Source of the DNA: Asanoa ferruginea
GTDB lineage: Bacteria; Actinomycetota; Actinomycetes; Mycobacteriales; Micromonosporaceae
DNA: 64,000 bases
Direction: 5' to 3'
NCBI RefSeq assembly: GCF_003387075.1
Contig: NZ_QUMQ01000001.1
Span: forward strand, 5,456,001-5,520,000
The first letter of the stretch is position 1. Each line of letters begins with the position of its first letter. Made by a program: the position numbers and the translations under genes. The notes under the pieces are model-generated. The model worked only from the letters and a program-made list of their open reading frames with translations, was not told the DNA's origin and ran no database searches. Positions 58,716 through 64,000 of this stretch are shown piece after piece.

Positions 58716-59638
58716 TGCGCCTGTTGGTGGACCGGGTCACCTGGGAGGCCGAGGACGTGGTGTCGGTCCGGCTCCGCGGCGCGGACCTGCCGGCCTGGAC
58801 CCCGGGCGCACACCTTGAGGTGGTGCTGCCCAGCGGACTCATCCGGCAATACTCGCTGTGCGGGGACCCGGCCGATCGCACCTCTTATCTAGTAGCCGTC
58901 CTGCGCGAGCGCGCCGGGCGAGGCGGCTCGGCCGAGATCCACGACAGCGCGCTGGTCGGGCGGGCGCTCGAGGTGCGGGGTCCGCGCAACCATTTCGCGC
59001 TCGAACCCGCACCCGCGTACGTGTTCGTGGCCGGCGGCATCGGGGTCACCCCACTCGTCGCGATGGCCCGCGCCGCGGCCGGGTCCGGCACACCGTGGCG
59101 GCTGCACTACGGCGGCCGTAGCCGGGGGAGCATGGCGTTCGTCGCCGAGCTCGGCCGGCTGTCCGGGGGCGAGGTCGTCTACGCGCCGCAGGACGAGGTG
59201 GGGCTGCTCGACCTGGACGCGATCGTCGCCGGTGCCCCGCCGGGGGCGGCCATCTATGCCTGCGGCCCGGAGGGGATGCTCCGCGCCGCGCAGGCGGCCG
59301 GTGATGCTGTCGGGCGCACGGTCACCGTCGAACGCTTCGCCTCGTCCGGCAATGCGGTGCGTGGCACGTCGGGCGCTTTCGAGGTCGATCTTCGCCGCAG
59401 CGGCCTCCGGCTGGCCGTTCCGGCTGACCGGAGCATGCTCGAGGTCATCCGGGATGTGCTGCCGGATGTGCCGTACTCGTGTGAAGAGGGTTATTGCGGC
59501 ACGTGCGAGGTCCGGGTGATCGACGGGGCGCCCGAGCATCGCGACGACATCCTCAGCCCCGACCAGCGCGCGGCCGGCGACCTGGTGATGATCTGCGTGA
59601 GCAGGTCGGCCTCGCCGGTGTTGTCGCTCGACCTCTAA
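58715..59638 (+). CDS. Oxygenase reductase (FMN/NAD and C-terminal 2Fe-2S, phthalate dioxygenase reductase type)
   Basis: 307 residues; ATG 58715 overlaps the previous stop by one base. Flavin domain about 1-97 (RQYSLCGDP), NAD domain about 100-205 (GGIGVTPLVAMA, CGPEGML), plant-type ferredoxin domain about 222-307 with C256, C261, C264 and C294 (CEEGYCGTC). It is the natural electron donor for the Rieske oxygenase encoded across the IclR gene. This ties the two divergent operons together. Confidence 0.92.
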   Translation: MRLLVDRVTWEAEDVVSVRLRGADLPAWTPGAHLEVVLPSGLIRQYSLCGDPADRTSYLVAVLRERAGRGGSAEIHDSALVGRALEVRGPRNHFALEPAPAYVFVAGGIGVTPLVAMARAAAGSGTPWRLHYGGRSRGSMAFVAELGRLSGGEVVYAPQDEVGLLDLDAIVAGAPPGAAIYACGPEGMLRAAQAAGDAVGRTVTVERFASSGNAVRGTSGAFEVDLRRSGLRLAVPADRSMLEVIRDVLPDVPYSCEEGYCGTCEVRVIDGAPEHRDDILSPDQRAAGDLVMICVSRSASPVLSLDL

Positions 59639-59670
59639 CGTTGCGGCCCGTGGCCGTCCACACTGGGCAG

Positions 59671-59961
59671 ATGAAGGATCCATCGAGCCCGGCCGTCCGA
59701 CCGGGCCTGGCCGGCCGTTTCCTAGGCTGGATCGGCATCGTCGGACACGTCGTGGTCCTGTTCCTATACGTGGTCAGCGGGCTGGTAATGCCGGCATGGG
59801 CAGTGGGCGTCCTGCTGGTCATCTGGGCAGGCCTACTGGCGATCGCGATCGCCCTGCTACGCACCCGTCCGCCCTGGACCCTGGTCATCCCGGTCGGGGC
59901 CGTGGCCATCTGGATCGCGGTTGTCTCGGCCGGCGACGCCTGGCTCGGATGGACCGCCTAG
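59671..59961 (+). CDS. Small membrane protein, function unknown
   Basis: 96 residues from ATG 59671. Three hydrophobic segments are visible: about 21-42 (IGIVGHVVVLFLYVVSGLVM), 44-64 and 71-93. The ribosome site is weak (TGGGC). No family recognised; it may be cotranscribed with the next gene, 19 bases away. Confidence 0.6.
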   Translation: MKDPSSPAVRPGLAGRFLGWIGIVGHVVVLFLYVVSGLVMPAWAVGVLLVIWAGLLAIAIALLRTRPPWTLVIPVGAVAIWIAVVSAGDAWLGWTA

Positions 59962-59980
59962 CGCAGCGCGTCCCAGTGGG

Positions 59981-60643
59981 ATGCCAATCGCGCGGGTGCG
60001 CATTTTCGACCTGTTGTGGCAGCCTGATCTTGTGGATCAATCAGCGTGGTCGGACGTGACAGCCGCCGTAGCAGCAGCGCCCTACCCGATCCGAGTGCTG
60101 CCGGCCGATCCGGACCGGGCCACCACCTGTTCCGCGGCGCTGGGTATCACCACGCGATCGTGGCTCGGCGCCGTGGTTGCCAATGCCGGAGGTCTGCTGG
60201 TGGACCATGGCTGGGTCCGCGTTCTGGGATGCGGCTACGACCGCCTGCCGGACGTCGTCACCGCGGCCGGCGTGCTCACCGTCGGCTACGACGTCATGGG
60301 CGGGCAGTTCGCATGGCTGCAAGCGGATCCGAACGCGCGCCCGACCGTGCACTACTTCGGGCCTGACGATCTCGGTTGGCTCGACCTCGAACAGGGGTAT
60401 GCCGAGTGGCTGAATGCGATCCTCGGCGGTTCGCTGACCCGTTTCTACGAGACTTTGCGCTGGCCGGGGTGGGAGGCCGAGACCGAAGGCCTCAACCTCG
60501 ACGAGGGTTTCAGCGTCTGGCCCCCGCCGTTCACGAAGGAAGGGAAGGACGTCTCCGCCGCATCCCGGAGACCCATTCCCATGGCGGAGCTGGTCTCGTT
60601 CTACGAGGATGCCGCGCGGCAACTCGGCGGGCCTTCTCGCTAG
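59981..60643 (+). CDS. DUF2625-family protein
   Basis: 220 residues from ATG 59981; a GTG at 60032 is an alternative. The core LGITTRSWLGAVVANAGGLLVDHGWVRVLGCG followed by FGPDDLGWLDLEQGYAEWLNAILGGSLTRFY matches the DUF2625 family, whose function is unknown. It is soluble, with no signal peptide. A short hairpin (60651-60665) follows the stop. Confidence 0.75.
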   Translation: MPIARVRIFDLLWQPDLVDQSAWSDVTAAVAAAPYPIRVLPADPDRATTCSAALGITTRSWLGAVVANAGGLLVDHGWVRVLGCGYDRLPDVVTAAGVLTVGYDVMGGQFAWLQADPNARPTVHYFGPDDLGWLDLEQGYAEWLNAILGGSLTRFYETLRWPGWEAETEGLNLDEGFSVWPPPFTKEGKDVSAASRRPIPMAELVSFYEDAARQLGGPSR

Positions 60644-61346
60644 ACCGCGGCCGTCGCCCCGACGGTGAACCGGCGTGAGGCGCCGAGACACCTCATCGCG
60701 ATGTGAGCACGGCGGAGGCCCTACGGAGGCGGGGTCAGCCCTCTGGCAGCGTGGAGATACAGCAGCAAGGCGCAGCTCAATCTCGGTCGTGTCGGGACGC
60801 CAGACGGCACCTACCAACCAGGTCCAGAAACAATGATCGCCAAGGTGATATCCCGGAGATCGATCGTGTCTTTGATATGCGTCCGAGGACCAGCACGGGC
60901 ATTCACACTGTGATCGCGGCTGGCGAGCTGGTGTGCGCGCCGTGACTGCCGCAGCATCTCCCCGTCGCTGCCCGTGGCGGACAACGTGCGGACCAATAAC
61001 GGAGCCGTCGCCCCTGTTCTGGTGATGCGGCGGGCCATGCCAGCGATCGCAGCCCAGCGGGCGGGCCGGTGAACCGGTTAGACAGGACGGCGGAGCAACC
61101 CAGATCTCGACCTCGTCGGCGTACCGCGCCCGGCGCCGGTGTCGAGGAGGGATCCAACGTGCGCGCGTCACGATTCGGGTCGCTGGGCCTACCGCCTTCA
61201 GTGGCTACGGCCAGCGCTCACCAGAGCCTTAAGCCATCGGCGAGCAAGAGTCAAGGTGATAAATTCGTCAATATAATTTGGTGGCAAGTCGCTAGACTGC
61301 GGTTTCGTCAATCAGTCTCATCTGTGCGAGAAGCCGGGGGATCGAT
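60644..61346. other. 703-base stretch without a convincing gene
   Basis: A short hairpin CCGTCG-CCC-CGACGG follows the previous stop (60651-60665). Open frames here are short and lack ribosome sites or recognisable motifs. The last 100 bases are AT-rich (around 61256-61300) and probably hold the promoter of the next gene. Confidence 0.5.
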
Positions 61347-61814
61347 ATGCGGGTAAAACGGGCGGTCTTAGGGACGGCTGTCGCCATAATTGCGAGTTTC
61401 GGGCTGAGTGTCGTTTCCGCCAGCCCCGCCGCTGCGGACGCCGGCATCTGGCGTGCTTTCGGCAACACGAACCCGATCTCGTCTAGCGCAAGTCTCTGGC
61501 GTTGCGGCGCCACCAAAACGATTACCACCAACGTGGTCGCTCAGGGTTGCGCGATCAGAGCGGCCGGGGGCGCCAACTATGCACAGATCGCAATGATCGT
61601 TCGAAACAACCGATCTAGCCTTTTTGGGGCCGGCGTCACAATGTGGGGGGACACAACCGACTCCACACCATTTCTTATCATCTGCAACGCTTCGGGCGTC
61701 GCGGCCAACTCGTGGTCAGTGTGTTTTTCAAACACCTTTCAAAGCAGTGCCGCGGTCCAAATGTTTGACGGCAGCGTCAACGGTGTATACGTCGCCGATT
61801 CACCGTGGGTCTAA
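61347..61814 (+). CDS. Small secreted protein, function unknown
   Basis: 155 residues from ATG 61347, behind GGGGGATC. Clear signal peptide (1-31, KRAVLGTAVAIIASFGLSVVSASPAAA). The mature 124-residue protein is Ser/Asn/Ala-rich, with four cysteines (WRCGATK, QGCAIR, IICNAS, SVCFSN) that could form two disulfides. It has no recognised domain. Codon use is less GC-rich than in the neighbours and the upstream DNA is AT-rich, suggesting acquisition. Confidence 0.65.
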   Translation: MRVKRAVLGTAVAIIASFGLSVVSASPAAADAGIWRAFGNTNPISSSASLWRCGATKTITTNVVAQGCAIRAAGGANYAQIAMIVRNNRSSLFGAGVTMWGDTTDSTPFLIICNASGVAANSWSVCFSNTFQSSAAVQMFDGSVNGVYVADSPWV

Positions 61815-62146
61815 ATTGGAACACGTTTGCGCGAATTGCGCTGATGTCCTGTGCTGCACCGCGTAATCCCGAGCGGCGAACGTAGTCACTCTATTCCTGC
61901 TTGGCCGCCGTCAACTCCTGCAGCGCCCACTCCGCAAATCCTCGCCAAGTCCGTCCCCGCCCGATTGCCGCGGGGCTGGGCCAGAGGAGTCGTCAGCGGC
62001 CGACCTGCACGAACCGCCGGCGTATGCAGGCGTGCCCGTGGACCCAGGGTGTTCCGTAAGCGCGGAAGCACGCGCCGGGCAGGACCGGTGCGGACGGACG
62101 TGCCACTCGAAGCGGCACGTTCGTCGGTCCGGAGTTTCCGTACCGA
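61815..62146. other. Intergenic stretch, nothing recognised
   Basis: 332 bases between the secreted protein and the convergent membrane protein gene. I see no clear gene, promoter or strong hairpin. Confidence 0.4.
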
Positions 62147-62680
62147 TCATGCAGGCACATCGGGCTCCCCGGATCGCTCGGCTTGCGGAAACACCACCCA
62201 CTCCGCCCGCTCGGGAAACACGCGGTCAGGATGCCTCAGGCCGAGATCTTTCCGCATCTCGATGAGGAGGGTGGTGAACCACTGGTCGAGTAGTTGGACG
62301 GGATGCCTGTCCTGCTCGTCTGGTCGTGGTTCGCGGCCCTGCGCCAGTCGGAGGAGCCCGTATGCGTAGCGCAATGCGTAGCGTGCTGCCTCTTGGACGC
62401 CCATCGAGGCTGATGTCAGTCGGAGACGTTCCAGGATGGATCTGGCGGTCATATGAGAGTCGTAAATCCGAGATCGGAGTAGCTCGTCCTCCGGTGTGCG
62501 CGAGACTTCGAACGCAACCGCCTTTATCTCGGCTATTGCCGCCGCGTACTCGGCGAATGTGGAGCGTAGTTGGGCTTCCTGGTGCTTGCGGTCTTCTCGG
62601 CGACCGCGAAGGAGGTCGGTCCCCAACGAGCCCAGCAGACCGATCAGGGCACCGGCCAGAGCGAACCATGCCTCAGACAT
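62147..62680 (-). CDS. Membrane-anchored protein, function unknown
   Basis: 177 residues. One N-terminal membrane segment (about 5-25, FALAGALIGLLGSLGTDLL) is followed by RGRREDRKHQEAQLRSTFAEYAAAIAEIKAVAFEV, a charged, probably coiled-coil cytoplasmic stretch. This layout is common in actinobacterial hypothetical proteins. The start ATG 62680 has no strong ribosome site. Confidence 0.6.
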   Translation of the reverse strand: MSEAWFALAGALIGLLGSLGTDLLRGRREDRKHQEAQLRSTFAEYAAAIAEIKAVAFEVSRTPEDELLRSRIYDSHMTARSILERLRLTSASMGVQEAARYALRYAYGLLRLAQGREPRPDEQDRHPVQLLDQWFTTLLIEMRKDLGLRHPDRVFPERAEWVVFPQAERSGEPDVPA

Positions 62681-63053
62681 CGCGACCTCCGAGCGCCCGG
62701 CGGCGATCTGCCGTCGGTCGGGTGTGCTTTCATCTTGAGCGTTGCTCGCAAGGTCTGCGGATGTCGTAGCGGCAGGGGCGGGGCTCCGAGATCGCGGCCG
62801 TGGGGTTCAACTCGGGGAACGACCGACGATCATCGACCTGCCTGAAGTGGACCGATCGTCTAAAGTGGGGCGGCCAGACCGGATACGGGCCTGACGCGAC
62901 CTCGGCCAGTTTTCTGATACTGGTCTTCCGGTCCTCGGCGATCCGATCTACAAACCTTCGCTGGGCCCGCCATGCGCACCTCGAGTCCTTCGCAGATCAG
63001 GCACCGCCGCGCTGCCGTGGTGCCGGAGGGGGCGAGATCGGCGGCCGCGACCT
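62681..63053. other. Intergenic stretch, nothing recognised
   Basis: 373 bases without a supported gene. It should contain the promoter of the leftward membrane protein gene. Confidence 0.4.
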
Positions 63054-63347
63054 TCAGCGACCCGCCTGATAGCCCCAAATCCACGCGCCCAGGGCTACCA
63101 GCGGCATGAGCGCCCACGGCAGCCACCTCCAAGACCGCTTCGTCGGAGGCGCGGGCGCGAGATGGTAGTTCCAGTACGTCTCGAGGGCGGCGTGGAGGAT
63201 GTGATAACCCCGCAGCCCATTGCGGGTGGTGATTTGATTGAGGACCTCGAACTCGGTCTCGGATGGCACGAACTCGATGCGGCCTCGGTTCGGCTCGAAG
63301 TCGGGGTGCATCTGCCGAGGGTCGCGCACGACCAGCAACAGAGACAT
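63054..63347 (-). CDS. Small C-tail-anchored protein, function unknown
   Basis: 97 residues. A soluble N-terminal part (MSLLLVVRDPRQMHPDFEP, FEVLNQITTRNGLRGYHIL) is followed by a single C-terminal membrane segment (about 73-92, WLPWALMPLVALGAWIWG). No family recognised. Kept as a gene because of the coherent hydrophobicity pattern and high third-position GC. Confidence 0.5.
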   Translation of the reverse strand: MSLLLVVRDPRQMHPDFEPNRGRIEFVPSETEFEVLNQITTRNGLRGYHILHAALETYWNYHLAPAPPTKRSWRWLPWALMPLVALGAWIWGYQAGR

Positions 63348-63748
63348 CGGCCGATAGGTTGTCGCCCGTCAAGGGTCCATCGTTCGGCTAGACGTACCTG
63401 AACCATGGGTTTGGTCGGCGACGCCAAAACGCGTGCGCCTAGCTGCCATCGCCGCGGTGCTGTCGCTCGGGGATCGGTACCTCACTGGTTTTGTCGGGCT
63501 TGGCGGAATCGTGGTCGCGCGCTGCGCCGCGATCTCTTCTCGGAGGTCCGGCAACGCCGCCTGCAAACGCAGTCGAGTGCTGCGGTCCGCAGTGCGCCAG
63601 CAGGCCATTCCCGGCCCTGTCCTTCCACGACTGCCGCAGGCAACCAGGAACGCCACCGAAGACCAAGCCGTAACAGGACCGCGGCGCCCTTTCCTGCCGC
63701 CACGGGCTCCGGCGACCCCGGCATGGGGACGGCCGGAGCACGACGCGG
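63348..63748. other. Intergenic stretch with one weak open frame
   Basis: 401 bases. A leftward 95-codon frame (63369-63656) contains a helical-looking segment (LRLQAALPDLREEIAAQ) but no domain or ribosome site. It may be a gene remnant, and I do not call it. Confidence 0.35.
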
Positions 63749-64000
63749 TCAGGTATCGGAACTCTCGAGATAGCCGGGCGGCGCGATCACCACGCTCGTG
63801 AAGTAGACGGCCAAGTCCTCCCCATCTCGCTCGTCGCCGTCCTCGCGGTTGAAGCCCAGCGTGATCCGGTGTGCCGTCGGATTGAACAGGTCCGTCTCGT
63901 CGATCTCGTCACCGTTCTCGCGCAGGCGGGTCATGATCTCGCGCGCCTGCATGCCGAACAGGTCCATGCCTTCGAAGGTCACAAGGGCGGCGTTCTCGCC
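63749..64000 (-). CDS. Hypothetical protein, 5' end outside window
   Basis: The last 83 codons of a leftward gene; the frame stays open to the window edge. Residues visible include GMDLFGMQAREIMTRLRENGDEIDETDLFNPTAHRITLGFNRE and a C-terminal VYFTSVVIAPPGYLE. Acidic and soluble. I do not recognise the family. The pattern resembles small cytoplasmic proteins of polymorphic-toxin immunity or SMI-like type, but this is only an impression. Confidence 0.5.
   Translation of the reverse strand, partial: GENAALVTFEGMDLFGMQAREIMTRLRENGDEIDETDLFNPTAHRITLGFNREDGDERDGEDLAVYFTSVVIAPPGYLESSDT

Noticed and set aside
60644-61346. Genes in the 700-base gap
   Set aside because: Frames are short, have no ribosome site, and show no domain or signal peptide.

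Overview
The window is high-GC DNA with actinobacterial signal peptides, GTG/TTG starts, GGAGG ribosome binding sites and ATGA/GTGA gene overlaps. The density of secreted glycoside hydrolases carrying CBM13 (ricin-type) modules suggests a soil or plant-litter actinomycete, most likely of the Micromonosporaceae (Actinoplanes/Micromonospora/Dactylosporangium type). That placement is inferred from style, not from a marker gene. I see no rRNA, tRNA, CRISPR array, insertion sequence or phage gene.

Layout. (1) 1-5.8 kb: a truncated GH39-like secreted glycosidase diverges, across LacI-type operators, from an ABC sugar importer followed by a cytoplasmic GH63/MGH1-like glycosidase. (2) 5.8-15.5 kb: a GH10-CBM2 xylanase, a secreted beta-helix (GH141-like) CBM13 protein, and an operon for a deoxysugar or sugar acid (rhaM-type mutarotase, an alcohol dehydrogenase remnant, an enolase-superfamily dehydratase, an ABC importer). 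A FadR-type GntR gene diverges from this operon across a perfect palindrome. (3) 15.8-45.3 kb: a hemicellulose/arabinan island. It holds GH27+GH43, a sigma factor fused to a membrane-anchored AbfB sugar-binding domain, CBM13-GH43 and CBM13-GH62, GH10-CBM13, three CE1-type esterases, a secreted GH127-GH54-GH95 operon, and a LacI repressor next to an ABC importer with intracellular GH51. (4) 45.3-59.6 kb: aromatic acid catabolism. A three-gene gallate/protocatechuate meta-cleavage module is followed by GntR, two hydrolases, a muconolactone isomerase-like protein, an SsuABC/TauABC-type importer, a Rieske oxygenase and IclR. A divergent operon encodes a flavin hydroxylase, a gentisate-dioxygenase-like cupin, a fumarylacetoacetase-family hydrolase and the flavin/2Fe-2S reductase that probably serves the Rieske protein. 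(5) 59.6-64 kb: sparse small genes of unknown function.

How it fits together. Secreted xylanases, arabinofuranosidases, alpha-galactosidase and esterases strip arabinoxylan or related polymers. The importers bring in oligosaccharides and GH51 or the GH63-like enzyme finishes them. Phenolic acids freed by the esterases could feed the aromatic cluster; this link is inference. Three regulatory layers are visible in the DNA. One is twin TACAACGTnGTA-type operators at the ABC/GH51 operon and at both tandem esterase genes, next to a LacI gene. The second is a shared promoter block (TTGAA, GGAAA, GGCAA) in four glycosidase promoters, three of which also carry an ATGTGA-N4-TCACAT palindrome at fixed spacing. 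The third is the sigma-ZAS-TM-AbfB fusion, which looks like a one-protein sensor and sigma factor. It is the most unusual gene here.
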